A DNA stretch of 64,000 bases from positions 1,364,001 through 1,428,000 of the forward strand of contig NZ_CP009498.1 of NCBI RefSeq assembly GCF_001027545.1, in the 5' to 3' direction. This DNA comes from Endomicrobium proavitum. GTDB lineage: Bacteria > Elusimicrobiota > Endomicrobiia > Endomicrobiales > Endomicrobiaceae. Numbering within the stretch: the first letter of the stretch is position 1; the number at the start of each line of letters is the position of its first letter. Both the position numbers and the translations under genes were made by a program. Positions 1 through 8,244 of the stretch are shown here, one piece after another. Under the pieces are notes generated by a model, which had not been told where the DNA came from, did not search any database, and saw only the letters and a list, made by a program, of their open reading frames with translations.

Positions 1-563
1 AAAAAGACACCGAAAAATATGTGGGAATGGCGGAGTCTTTAATTTCCGACGACGTTACTTCGTTAGACGTTGCGGCTGCGCTTTTAAAAATGGCGGTTGC
101 GTCCGAACAAAAAGAACAGAAAGAAAAAGCGGACGTGTTTTCCGCCAAAAAAAGCGAAGGTTATAGCAAAGGCTATTCCAACACCGGCGCAAGAGACCAC
201 GGCATGACAAGATTGTTTATTAATATCGGCAAAAAAGATAACGTTCGCGCCGGAGACTTTGTTGGCGCAATAGCGGGCGAAGCCGGCATAAGAGGCGACG
301 CCGTGGGAAACATTAAAATTTTAGAAGCGTTCTCTTTTGTTGAAGTCCCTACTGAAAATGCAGACGACGTAATAAACGCATTAAACGCAAGCAATATAAA
401 AGGCAAAAGAGTAAACGCAGAACCCGCCAAAGAAAGCGATTCTTCCGGCGACCGCGGCGACAGCCGCGCAAAGTTTAACAGATATTCCAAAGGTTCCTCA
501 TCAAGCTACGGCAACAAAAAAAGAAGCGGCAGCAGCTACGAAGATTTTGCAAAAAGAAGATAG
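1..563 (+). CDS. DEAD-box RNA helicase, C-terminal part (5' truncated)
   Basis: The reading frame is open from the left edge (codons start at base 3), so this is the 3' end of a longer gene; the ATG at 21 is internal. The visible ~187 residues hold a DbpA/CsdA-type RNA-binding domain, recognisable from RLFINIGKKDNVRAGD, the GDFVGAIAGEAGI segment and FSFVEVP. A short Ser/Gly/Arg/Lys-rich basic tail follows, as is common after this domain in cold-shock helicases. By family knowledge the protein unwinds structured RNA (ribosome assembly, mRNA remodelling) and the C-terminal domain anchors it to RNA. The helicase core (Walker A, DEAD box) lies outside the window, so DbpA and CsdA/DeaD types cannot be separated. 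Confidence 0.85.
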   Translation, partial: KDTEKYVGMAESLISDDVTSLDVAAALLKMAVASEQKEQKEKADVFSAKKSEGYSKGYSNTGARDHGMTRLFINIGKKDNVRAGDFVGAIAGEAGIRGDAVGNIKILEAFSFVEVPTENADDVINALNASNIKGKRVNAEPAKESDSSGDRGDSRAKFNRYSKGSSSSYGNKKRSGSSYEDFAKRR

Positions 564-724
564 ATAACAGCAAGTAACAAATAATAAGTAATAGGTAAAA
601 GGTAACAAACAGCAGTTCCGTTAATTCCCCTTTAGAAAAAATATATGGTAAGAGGTTAAGAGGGTAAGAAGGTAAGAAACGACAAGTAATAAAGAATAGG
701 TAAAAGGTAACAAACAGCAGAGCC
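564..724. repeat. Purine-rich intergenic repeat block with a half core
   Basis: No gene is visible. The block is built from variants of GTAAGAAGGTAAGAAG and AATAGGTAAAAGGTAACAAA words on the plus strand. A half copy of the palindromic core (GTTAATTCCCCTTT) near 618-632 runs straight into purine-rich sequence. The same words recur in at least seven other gaps of this window. A minus-strand reading frame across the block (475-759) is a by-product of the repeat composition. Confidence 0.75.
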
Positions 725-776
725 GTTAATTCCCCTTTTGCAAAAGGGGTGGCAGGCAAAGCCTGCCGGGGTATTT
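725..776 (+). repeat. Palindromic core repeat, copy 1 (forward)
   Basis: The core has the form GTTAATTCCCC, then a first hairpin CCCCTTTTGCAAAAGGGG, then a second hairpin (GGCAGGC AAA GCCTGCC), then GGGGTATTT. It ends two bases before the ATG of the DUF559 gene. An inverted partner core lies at the 3' end of the same gene (1138-1188). Confidence 0.85.
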
Positions 777-778
777 TG

Positions 779-1159
779 ATGTCAATATTACATTACAATA
801 GCAAACTAAAACAGACTTCGCGCAATTTAAGAAAAGCAGGAATTTTGCATGAAGTTTTACTTTGGCAGCAACTGAAATCTAAAAAATTAAACGGATTAAA
901 TTTTACCCGCCAAAAAGTAATAGGCAGTTATATAGTTGATTTTTATAACGCGGCAAATAAAATTGTTATTGAAATAGACGGACATTCGCATGATAATAAT
1001 GATAAACATGCGAAGGATATTTTAAGAGATAAATATTTAAGAAATTTAGGAATAAAAGTTATACGCATAACGGCAAAAGATGTTTTGCAGAATATAAACG
1101 GTGTTGTTGAGTTGTTAAAGCAAGAAACAAAGACAGAAATACCCCGTCAAGGTCGTTGA
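779..1159 (+). CDS. DUF559 small endonuclease-like protein
   Basis: A 126-residue stand-alone protein of the DUF559/Vsr-like PD-(D/E)XK nuclease group. The expected acidic residues are in order: E25 in the first helix (HEVLLW), D54 in SYIVDFY, E65 and D67 in IVIEIDG, then an LRDKYL helix and the strand GIKVIRIT. I start it at the ATG at 779 because the upstream in-frame GTG at 749 lies inside the palindromic core. The last codons and the stop also lie inside an inverted core copy, so the gene is bracketed by inverted repeats and encodes part of one (C-terminus IPRQGR). Family members are predicted DNA nucleases of unknown role. No methylase or specificity partner is adjacent. A link to mobility of the repeats is an inference. 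Confidence 0.8.
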   Translation: MSILHYNSKLKQTSRNLRKAGILHEVLLWQQLKSKKLNGLNFTRQKVIGSYIVDFYNAANKIVIEIDGHSHDNNDKHAKDILRDKYLRNLGIKVIRITAKDVLQNINGVVELLKQETKTEIPRQGR

Positions 1160-1188
1160 CCTTGCCACCCCTTTTGCAAAAGGGGAAT
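1138..1188 (-). repeat. Palindromic core repeat, copy 2 (inverted)
   Basis: The reverse complement reads as the core: ATTCCCC, first hairpin CCCCTTTTGCAAAAGGGG, second hairpin CAAGGTC AAC GACCTTG, then GGGGTATTT. It overlaps the last codons and stop of the DUF559 gene. Its second stem differs from copy 1 but matches the copy at 1559-1614. Confidence 0.85.
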
Positions 1189-1558
1189 AATACATGGGAA
1201 AAAGTTTGAAGTTAATATCAGAAAAATAAAAATGCCTTGTAGTTAATCCCCTTTTTTTAAGGGGTGAGTGTGCGACCAATAAGAAGCATTAGCCACAAAC
1301 GGGCGCTTGTAAATAAGATGTTAATCCAAAAACGAGCCTTCCCCGTAAGGTTGTAATACGGGGTAAAATAGATGGTAAGAGGCTGAGAAGGTAAGAAGGT
1401 AAGTAACGGCAAGTTGTTAAAGTAGAAAGTAGGAAGGAGTAAGGAGCAAGTGTTGTCAATTCCCCTTTTGCAGAAATAGATGGTAAGAGGTTGAGAAGGT
1501 AAGTAACGGCGAGAAAAAGTAGTAAGTAATAGTTAAAAAGGTAGGAAACAACAGAGGC
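1189..1558. repeat. Mosaic intergenic repeat region
   Basis: No gene is visible. From left to right: a degenerate core (AATCCCCTTTTTTTAAGGGG, 1242-1265), the 67-bp repeat B (listed separately), a purine-rich block, a ~65-bp conserved unit (CGGCAAGTTGTTAAAGTAGA onward, ~1410-1462) ending in a half core (TCAATTCCCCTTTTGCAG), and more GTAAGAGG-type words. The same 65-bp unit recurs near 25091-25150, 31335-31395 and 49672-49732, and reversed near 44170-44225 and 45465-45520. Confidence 0.7.
1298..1364 (+). repeat. Repeat B, copy 1
   Basis: About 67 bp beginning AACGGGCGCTTGTAAATAAG and ending in a hairpin CCCCGTA...TACGGGG. It is almost identical to 50642-50711, differing at only a few positions. 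No reading frame is evident. Confidence 0.75.
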
Positions 1559-1614
1559 GTTAATTCCCCTTTTATAAAAGGGGTGGCAAGGTCAACGACC
1601 TTGACGGGGTATTT
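1559..1614 (+). repeat. Palindromic core repeat, copy 3
   Basis: Forward core with the ATAA-loop version of the first hairpin (CCCCTTTTATAAAAGGGG) and the second stem CAAGGTC/GACCTTG. It ends 63 bp before the start codon of the zinc-ribbon gene at 1678 and has that gene's orientation. Confidence 0.85.
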
Positions 1615-1677
1615 AGTCTTTGTCGTTAATTCCACTTTTCACTCTTCACTTTTAACTTTGCATATCTAAGGGGTTTT

Positions 1678-1899
1678 ATGCCTTTGTTTGAATTTGTTTG
1701 TAATAAGTGCAATAGAAAATTTGAGACGCTGGTTTTAAGCGGCGATGAAAAAATAGAGTGTCCGGAATGTAAAAACGGCGAAGTTACAAAACAGTTTTCG
1801 CTTTTTTCTGCGGCTTCAAATGCCGCGCCGTCTTGCGGCACTGCGGATTATTGTCCGTCAAAAACAAAACACAAATGTTCCGGCGGTTGTTGCCGCTGA
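1678..1899 (+). CDS. FmdB-family zinc-ribbon protein
   Basis: A 73-residue protein starting MPLFEFVCNKC with two CxxC pairs (C8/C11 and CPEC near residues 28-31), the pattern of the FmdB/CxxC_CxxC_SSSS regulatory-protein family. A Ser/Ala linker and a second cysteine-rich tail (CGTADYC, CSGGCC) follow. Such proteins probably bind one zinc. FmdB itself was described as a putative regulator, but most members have no known role. The ATG follows AAGGGGTTTT, a usable ribosome site. Confidence 0.8.
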   Translation: MPLFEFVCNKCNRKFETLVLSGDEKIECPECKNGEVTKQFSLFSAASNAAPSCGTADYCPSKTKHKCSGGCCR

Positions 1900-1940
1900 G
1901 TTAAGGCAATTGAAAATTAAGAATTGAGAATTACAACTAT

Positions 1941-2480
1941 ATGGATAGAATAGAAAATAAAGTTTTTCCTCCTCTTGCCGTTATAACGGCTATAACAATA
2001 ATAAGCTGCGTTTACGAATCTTTTATAAACCGTTTTAGTTTTGGCGCGCTTTTAAATATTGCGCTTTATATTTTGGTTGTAATGTTGTGTTATATCTGCG
2101 TTTTAAAAATATATAAACATTACACGGCAGCTTTTGTTGCCGCGTTTTTTTTAGCAATAGCGCCCAACTTTGTTAATATTTTTAGCGTAAATCCCGTAAC
2201 TTTTGCGTCTTTTATTTTAGCGTTGTGGTCTATAGCGGTTTACACGCTTACGGATTCTTCAGGGCTTAAGCACAATCAGGCAAAAATTTATTTTATTTTT
2301 TCCGTTATTTTGTATGCGGCGTCGCTTGCTTTGTCGTCGTATCCGGTTTTGGCGCCCGTAATACTTTTAGCTTATGAAATTATAAGTAAAGACGATGTTC
2401 AAACCGCATCAAAACGTCTTATACCTTTTACGGCGCTGGCTCTGATTTATATTGTTTTAAAAGTCGCCGGACTTTACTGA
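1941..2480 (+). CDS. Predicted multi-pass membrane protein, unknown function
   Basis: A 179-residue, strongly hydrophobic protein with about five membrane-spanning segments (near residues 10-30, 36-56, 60-82, 112-140 and 155-176). No motif is recognised. The stop overlaps the next start (TGATG at 2478), so it is probably translationally coupled to the lipoprotein that follows. The N-terminus resembles the first helices of membrane TPR or glycosyltransferase-type proteins, but that is too weak to name. A small role in the envelope is the most that can be inferred. Confidence 0.6.
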   Translation: MDRIENKVFPPLAVITAITIISCVYESFINRFSFGALLNIALYILVVMLCYICVLKIYKHYTAAFVAAFFLAIAPNFVNIFSVNPVTFASFILALWSIAVYTLTDSSGLKHNQAKIYFIFSVILYAASLALSSYPVLAPVILLAYEIISKDDVQTASKRLIPFTALALIYIVLKVAGLY

Positions 2481-2956
2481 TGAAAAATAAAGTTTTGTTG
2501 TTAATCTTATTTTTTTGCGCTATAACTTTTTGCTCGTGCGGCGGCGCGGTAAAAAAACCGCTGCGCTGCAATTTAGACGCAATTGCGGAACTTAAAGACA
2601 GAAATATTTCTCTTCCCAACAAAAGCGCAAACGAAATAGATAATTATTTAAAAACTTCCCCGGTTTGGAAACTTATAGCGCGTATGAAAGGCAAATTAGA
2701 CCACGGCGCCGCATACATTGCCGCAAAAAGCAGAAAAGCGATAGTTGTTACGTATAATTCTCACAGCGCGCGCAGCGGACACGTTGCGGTAGTTTCCGGA
2801 AAAAAACAAATGGCTTACAGCAACAGTTTTAAAGCGCAAGTCCCGTATGCATGGGGCAGCGTAAACGGCGAAGATCCGCAGTTAACTTTGTTATCGCTGC
2901 AGTTTGCCGCCGATAAAGAGCCTCAAATGAATTATTATGTTTATGTCGGGGAATAA
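2480..2956 (+). CDS. Predicted lipoprotein
   Basis: A 158-residue protein with a lipoprotein signal: Met-Lys-Asn-Lys, a hydrophobic stretch, then a Cys in a lipobox-like FCSCGG (about residue 19). The mature part contains SGHVAVVSGKKQMAYSNS and VPYAWGS, weakly reminiscent of CHAP or NlpC/P60-type folds, which carry a His in GHVAVV. A catalytic Cys cannot be placed, so I do not assign a hydrolase. Its start overlaps the stop of the upstream membrane-protein gene by one base, so the two are likely co-translated. It is followed 61 bp later by dnaE. Confidence 0.6.
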   Translation: MKNKVLLLILFFCAITFCSCGGAVKKPLRCNLDAIAELKDRNISLPNKSANEIDNYLKTSPVWKLIARMKGKLDHGAAYIAAKSRKAIVVTYNSHSARSGHVAVVSGKKQMAYSNSFKAQVPYAWGSVNGEDPQLTLLSLQFAADKEPQMNYYVYVGE

Positions 2957-3017
2957 ATAGCCGCGAAGTTGTCGCCTCAACGTCTGTATAGCCGCATCGT
3001 AAAAATTGGGAAAAATT

Positions 3018-6000
3018 ATGGCAGAGTTTGTTCATCTTCACAATCATACCGAATATTCGCTTCTTGACGGGGCATGCCGTTTAACCGACGACAGAGGAAA
3101 CCCCGGAGAGCTTTTTAAATTAATAGCCAACGAATACAAAATGCCTGCGCTTGCAATAACCGATCACGGCAATATGTACGGCGCAATGGAATTTTACGGC
3201 GCGGCAAAAGCAAGCGGCATAAAACCTATAATAGGTTGCGAAGTATATGTTGCTCCGAAATCTCGTTTTTCAAGAACCATAGATAAAAATTCCGACGACG
3301 GCGGCAATTACAACCATTTAACTTTGCTGGCAAAAGATTTTAAAGGCTATCAAAATTTAATGCACATAGTCAGCGTAGGTTTTACGGAAGGTTTTTATTA
3401 TAAACCGCGCGTGGACAAAGAAGTTTTAAAAAAATATTCCAACGGAATAATTGCGCTGTCGGGCTGTCTTGCCGGCGAGGTGGCTTCATTTTTGCTTAAA
3501 GGCAATAAAGAAAGAGCGCTTAAAGCGGCGGGCGAGTATCGCGATATTTTCGGCAAAGATAATTTTTACATAGAAGTTATGGACAACGGTCTTGAAGACC
3601 AGCAAAAAATAATTCCGGATTTAATAGAACTTTCAAAAAAAACCGATATCCCTCTTGTGGCAACAAACGATTGTCATTTTTTGCGCAAAGAAGACGCCGC
3701 AATCCACGATATTCTTCTTTGCATCGGCACCGGCAAAACGTTAAACGACGTTAACAGAATGCGTTTTGATTCGGATTTGTTTTTTTACCGCAGCGCCGAA
3801 GATATGGCTAAAACTTTTTCATATCTTCCCGAAGCTTTAAAAAATACCTTGGAAATTGCCGAAAAAACAAATTTAGAAATAAAAACAGACCAGCTTCTTT
3901 TGCCGCAGTTTCCCGTGCCGCAGGGCTTTGCCTCAGACAGTTTGTATCTTGAAAAACTTTGCCGCGACGGACTTGCGCGAAGATATAAAACCGTAACGCC
4001 CGAGCACGAGGCTCGTTTAAAACACGAGCTGGGCGTAATAAATAAAATGGGTTTTGCGTCTTACTTTTTAATAGTTTCCGATTTCATAAAGTTTGCAAAA
4101 GATAACGGCATTCCCGTAGGGCCGGGAAGAGGTTCGGGCGCGGGCGCCATGGTGGCTTACACTTTAGGCATAACCGATATTTGTCCTTTAAAATACGGAC
4201 TTCTTTTTGAGAGATTTTTAAATCCCGACAGACGTTCAATGCCGGACTTGGATATAGATTTTGCGGATTTCGGACGCGACAGAGTTATAGAATACGTGCG
4301 CAAAAAATACGGCGAAGAAAAATGCGCGCAGATTATAACTTTCGGCTCCATGCAGGCGCGTCTTGTAATTAAAGACGTTGCGCGCGTTATGGGTTTTACG
4401 CCCGCGGAATCAAATAATATTGCAAAACTTATTCCGTTTAACTCAAGCATTGCCGAAGCGTTACAAACTTCTTCGGATTTGGTTAAACTTATAAAAGCCG
4501 ACGAGCGCGTTGCAAAACTTATAACGGCGTCGCAAAAACTTGAAGGCTTAAAAAGACACACCGGCGTTCACGCGGCGGGCATGGTTATTGCAAACGAAGA
4601 AATAACAAATTATTCTCCTCTTGCCAAAGGCGCAAAAGACGTTATCACAACGCAGTATGACGGCGTTGTGCTTCCGAATTTAGGTCTTTTAAAAGTAGAT
4701 TTTTTAGGTCTTAGAACGCTTACAATTATAGACGACGCCGTAAAATTAATAAAAGCAAAAAATCCGTCGTTTAATATTGACGGCATTTCTCTTGAAGACA
4801 AAAAAACTTACGAACTTCTTGCCGAAGCAAAAACGCTCGGCGTGTTTCAGCTTGAAAGCAAAGGCATGCGCGACTTAATGAGAAAGCTGAAAGCTTCAAG
4901 CATTGACGACATAATAGCGCTGATAGCTCTTTACCGTCCGGGACCTATGGGCTCGGGCATGCTTGACGATTTTGTAAACCGCAAACACGGCAGAACAAAA
5001 GTAGTTTACGACCATTCTCTGCAGGAGCCCATACTAAAAGACACTTACGGCGTAATTTTGTATCAGGAACAGGTAATGAAAATTTCCGTAGAGCTTGCGG
5101 GCTTTACTCCCGGCGAGGCGGACTCTTTACGCAAAGCCATGAGCAAAAAAATTCCTGAAGTTATTGAAAAATTGCGCGACAAATTTATTGACGGCGCGCG
5201 CGCTAAAAACGTTGACAAAAAAACAGCCGAAAAAGTTTTTGACGATATAGTAAAATTTGCGGGATACGGATTTAATAAATCGCATTCGGCCGCATACGGC
5301 GTTGTATCGTATCGCACGGCGTATCTTAAAGCCAACTATCCGCTTGAATATATTACCGCCCTTTTAAATTCGGAAATAGGGCGTTCCGCGGTTAAAGATA
5401 ATGAAGAAAGCAAACTTGTTATGTATCTTGAAGACGCGCAAGCGTTCGGCATAAAAATTTTGCCGCCAAGCATTCAACTGTCGGCGGGACACTTTAAAAT
5501 GGAAAACGGCAACATACGTTTTGGGCTGCTTGCGGTAAAAAACGTGGGCGAAGGCGTTACCGATGCCGTAGAACGCGCAAGAATTGAAAACGGAAAATTT
5601 AAAGAGTTTACGGACTGGGACGATTTTTTAAACAGAATAGATTTGAAATCAATAAATAAAAAAGCTCTTGAAAGTTTTACAAAAGCGGGCGTGTTTGATT
5701 CTTTTGCGCAAAAAGGCGAAGATAAATTATTAATACGCGCGTCTATTCTTGCAAGCATAGATTCGTCGGTGGACAGAGCCGCAAAAATAAGGCAGGATAA
5801 AGAATCCGCGCAGGGTTTTTTGTTTGACTCCGCCGACACCATAAAACAAAAAAGTTCAATTCAAAAAGCCAAGCCGCTTGATCAATTTGAAGCGCTTGAA
5901 TATGAAAAAGAAGTTTTAGGTTTTTATCTTTCGGGGCATCCTCTTACGCCGAGAAAAAGAGAAATAATCGCTTATTCAAATTACAGATTAGATTCTCTTC

Positions 6001-6551
6001 CCGTTCCCAAAGAAAACGTTGACATAAAAGACGCGCAAATTATCCGCATAGCCGGAATGATTGCTTCCGTAAAAAAGTTTATTTCAAAAGCAAAGAAAGA
6101 GCCATATGCAAAATTTAAAGTTGAAGATTTACACGGCAACGTGGAAGTTATACTGTTTCCCAAGGCCTATGAAAGATATCAAGACTATCTTACGCAAAAC
6201 AACGTTGTCGTTATAAAAGGACGCCTTATGGGCGCCGAAGGTCAGTGCGAAATTATAGTTGAAGAAATGATGACAATAGACGAGGCAAAAAAGAAATTTC
6301 CTCCCAATTGCGGCGAGGTGCACGTAAAACTTTCCACCACAAGATACGATGACGATTTAAATGCCGCGCTGTCTGAAATTTTCAATCGGCACAAAGGCAA
6401 AGCGAAAGTTTTTTTTGATTTGGAAGACGAAGTTCACGGAAGTTATATCGTGGAAACTCAGCACCTTGCGGACTGCTGCGACAAATTTATAGACGACATA
6501 GAAAAAGCAATAGGCTCAAAAGATATAGTAGAGCTTCATTACGCATCATAA
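3018..6551 (+). CDS. dnaE: DNA polymerase III subunit alpha
   Basis: A 1,177-residue replicative polymerase catalytic subunit. The N-terminal PHP domain is clear (FVHLHNHTEYSLLDGA, residues 4-19). The palm carries the catalytic acids D410 and D412 in PDLDIDF and D561 in VDFLGL. The motif GPGRGSGAGAMVAY precedes the palm. An OB-fold segment (IAGMIASVKKFISKAK onward) lies near residue 1,010, and the length is that of DnaE1 rather than PolC. I use the ATG at 3018 rather than the in-frame TTG at 3006, because homologues begin just before the PHP motif. It lies 18 bp upstream of serS and is probably cotranscribed with it. Second-subunit genes are not in the window. Confidence 0.97.
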   Translation: MAEFVHLHNHTEYSLLDGACRLTDDRGNPGELFKLIANEYKMPALAITDHGNMYGAMEFYGAAKASGIKPIIGCEVYVAPKSRFSRTIDKNSDDGGNYNHLTLLAKDFKGYQNLMHIVSVGFTEGFYYKPRVDKEVLKKYSNGIIALSGCLAGEVASFLLKGNKERALKAAGEYRDIFGKDNFYIEVMDNGLEDQQKIIPDLIELSKKTDIPLVATNDCHFLRKEDAAIHDILLCIGTGKTLNDVNRMRFDSDLFFYRSAEDMAKTFSYLPEALKNTLEIAEKTNLEIKTDQLLLPQFPVPQGFASDSLYLEKLCRDGLARRYKTVTPEHEARLKHELGVINKMGFASYFLIVSDFIKFAKDNGIPVGPGRGSGAGAMVAYTLGITDICPLKYGLLFERFLNPDRRSMPDLDIDFADFGRDRVIEYVRKKYGEEKCAQIITFGSMQARLVIKDVARVMGFTPAESNNIAKLIPFNSSIAEALQTSSDLVKLIKADERVAKLITASQKLEGLKRHTGVHAAGMVIANEEITNYSPLAKGAKDVITTQYDGVVLPNLGLLKVDFLGLRTLTIIDDAVKLIKAKNPSFNIDGISLEDKKTYELLAEAKTLGVFQLESKGMRDLMRKLKASSIDDIIALIALYRPGPMGSGMLDDFVNRKHGRTKVVYDHSLQEPILKDTYGVILYQEQVMKISVELAGFTPGEADSLRKAMSKKIPEVIEKLRDKFIDGARAKNVDKKTAEKVFDDIVKFAGYGFNKSHSAAYGVVSYRTAYLKANYPLEYITALLNSEIGRSAVKDNEESKLVMYLEDAQAFGIKILPPSIQLSAGHFKMENGNIRFGLLAVKNVGEGVTDAVERARIENGKFKEFTDWDDFLNRIDLKSINKKALESFTKAGVFDSFAQKGEDKLLIRASILASIDSSVDRAAKIRQDKESAQGFLFDSADTIKQKSSIQKAKPLDQFEALEYEKEVLGFYLSGHPLTPRKREIIAYSNYRLDSLPVPKENVDIKDAQIIRIAGMIASVKKFISKAKKEPYAKFKVEDLHGNVEVILFPKAYERYQDYLTQNNVVVIKGRLMGAEGQCEIIVEEMMTIDEAKKKFPPNCGEVHVKLSTTRYDDDLNAALSEIFNRHKGKAKVFFDLEDEVHGSYIVETQHLADCCDKFIDDIEKAIGSKDIVELHYAS

Positions 6552-6569
6552 AATATACCGGAGAAAACG

Positions 6570-7844
6570 ATGTTAGACATTAAAGTTATCAGAGATGACG
6601 TCCAGAAAGTTACAAAAGCCATGCAGTCAAGAAATCAGAACATAAATTTTGACATTCTGCTTGGGTGGGATGACGAAAGAAAAACCGTTATAACGCAAAC
6701 CGAACAAATGAGGCTTAAAAGAAATCAGGAGTCCGAAGAGATAGGCAAGCTTAAAAGAGCCGGCAAAGAGCCGTCTGCGGAGCTTCTAAGCGAAATTAAC
6801 GAGCTTAGAGATAAAATCCAGCAGCAGGAAAAACATCTTCTCTCAATAGAAAGCCGTATTGAAGATTTTTTACTTAGCGTGCCCAATATTCCCGACGAAA
6901 GCGTTCCCGTCGGCAAGGACGAAAAAGACAACAAAGTTGTCCGCGTTGTCGGCGAGCCTGCGAAACTTTCTTTCAAAGCCAAACACCACTGGGAGATAGG
7001 CGAAAATCTCGGAATACTTGATTTTGAAGCCGCTTCAAAAATATCCGGCTCAAGATTTGCGGTTTTAAAAAACGAGGGCTGCGCTCTTGAAAGAGCGATA
7101 ATAAGTTTTTTCTTAGACGAGCACAAGAAAAAAGGTTACGGCGAAATAATGACGCCGTATCTTGTAAACCGCTTGTCTATGAGAGGCACGGGGCAGCTTC
7201 CGAAATTTGCGGAAGAAGCGTTTAAGTGCGCCGACGACGATTTGTATTTAATTCCTACGGCGGAAGTTCCGGTAACAAATATTTACAGAGAAGAAGTTTT
7301 GGAAGAAAGCGGTCTTCCTAAAAAATATGTTTCTTACTCGGCGTGTTTCAGGCGAGAGGCGGGCTCTTACGGCAAAGATACGAAAGGGCTTATAAGAAAT
7401 CACCAGTTTAATAAAGTGGAACTTGTAAAATTTGTCCGTCCGGAAGATTCCATGCAGGAGCTTGAATCTCTTGTTGCCGACGCGGGAAACGTTTTAGAAA
7501 AACTCGGACTTGCTTACAGAGTGTCTCTTCTTTCAACCGGCGACACAGGCTTTTCATCGTCTAAAACTTACGATCTTGAAGTGTGGCTTGCCGGCGACGG
7601 CGCTTACAGAGAAATTTCGTCATGCTCTAACTTTAAAGATTTTCAGGCAAGAAGAATGAATATAAAATATAAAAATGCGGCGACCAAAAAAAGAGATTTT
7701 CTCCACACGCTCAACGGTTCCGGCGTGGCGGTAGGCAGAACTTTTGCGGCGATACTTGAAAACTTTCAAACAGAAGACGGCAGCGTGGTTGTTCCCGAAG
7801 CGCTTCGCAAGTACACGGGGTTTGATATAATAGTTAAAAAGTAA
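6570..7844 (+). CDS. serS: Seryl-tRNA synthetase
   Basis: A 424-residue class II aminoacyl-tRNA synthetase that charges tRNA-Ser. The N-terminal ~110 residues form the expected long coiled-coil arm that contacts the tRNA variable loop. Motif 2 is present as [10 protein letters not shown] and motif 3 as [16 protein letters not shown]. Length and order match the family. A GGAGAA ribosome site precedes the ATG. A tRNA-Ser gene lies about 2.7 kb downstream. The gene is followed by a strong terminator shared with the convergent minus-strand genes. Confidence 0.97.
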   Translation: MLDIKVIRDDVQKVTKAMQSRNQNINFDILLGWDDERKTVITQTEQMRLKRNQESEEIGKLKRAGKEPSAELLSEINELRDKIQQQEKHLLSIESRIEDFLLSVPNIPDESVPVGKDEKDNKVVRVVGEPAKLSFKAKHHWEIGENLGILDFEAASKISGSRFAVLKNEGCALERAIISFFLDEHKKKGYGEIMTPYLVNRLSMRGTGQLPKFAEEAFKCADDDLYLIPTAEVPVTNIYREEVLEESGLPKKYVSYSACFRREAGSYGKDTKGLIRNHQFNKVELVKFVRPEDSMQELESLVADAGNVLEKLGLAYRVSLLSTGDTGFSSSKTYDLEVWLAGDGAYREISSCSNFKDFQARRMNIKYKNAATKKRDFLHTLNGSGVAVGRTFAAILENFQTEDGSVVVPEALRKYTGFDIIVKK

Positions 7845-7951
7845 ACGTCTTCAAGCTGCCGCCTTGCAGAACTTTGTCGCGGCGTAGGGACGAAGCCCCA
7901 AAGGCGAACGCGAAATACTTTAAGCAGATAATAATGATAAATGGAAAATAA

Positions 7952-7984
7952 AAAAACAGCCTTTTTTCAAGAGGCTGTTTTTTT
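7952..7984. terminator. Bidirectional intrinsic terminator
   Basis: Stem AAAAACAGCC/GGCTGTTTTT with an 11-base loop, flanked by A-rich and T-rich runs. It sits between convergent serS and the Lys-rich small gene, so it can serve both strands. Confidence 0.85.
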
Positions 7985-8005
7985 ATAGAAACTTTTTAGA
8001 TAAAC

Positions 8006-8125
8006 TTATTTTTTCTTTTTTACAACTTTCTTTTTTGCAACAACTTTTTTCTTCGCCGCTTTCTTTACAACTTTCTTCTTTACTGCTTTTTTAGTTGCTT
8101 TCTTTTTTGTGCATCCGCAAGCCAT
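8006..8125 (-). CDS. Tiny Lys/Ala/Val-rich basic protein
   Basis: A 39-residue reading frame starting MACGCTKKK and continuing as alternating KKVV, KKAA and KKK blocks to a TAA; about half of the residues are lysine. A good ribosome site (AAGGAGCC) lies 7 bases before the ATG, and a terminator lies just past the stop, so it looks like a real gene and not random composition. The composition resembles histone H1-like bacterial nucleoid proteins or the basic tails of some ribosomal proteins. The N-terminal CGC could bind a metal. No function can be assigned. Confidence 0.6.
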   Translation of the reverse strand: MACGCTKKKATKKAVKKKVVKKAAKKKVVAKKKVVKKKK

Positions 8126-8244
8126 TGTAGGCTCCTTTTGCCTTTCGGCGGTTTTTTAATTCCGCAAGCAACGCGGAACTTTTTATCTCACATCTAAATT
8201 AAATTAAAAAAATAAATAAATTGCAATAGTTTTTTTAAAATTTT

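Noticed and set aside
475-759. Minus-strand 94-residue reading frame, and similar frames at 25037-25312 and 35754-35993 with related translations
   Set aside because: They lie wholly in the intergenic repeats. Similar proteins arise because the repeats are similar, with no ribosome sites and low-complexity Leu/Ser/Thr composition.
749-778. GTG start for the DUF559 gene at 749
   Set aside because: It lies inside the palindromic core; the ATG at 779 gives the family's usual N-terminus.
779-1159. DUF559 gene as part of a restriction-modification or defence system
   Set aside because: No methylase, specificity or other defence gene is next to it; the neighbours are a helicase end and a zinc-ribbon protein.
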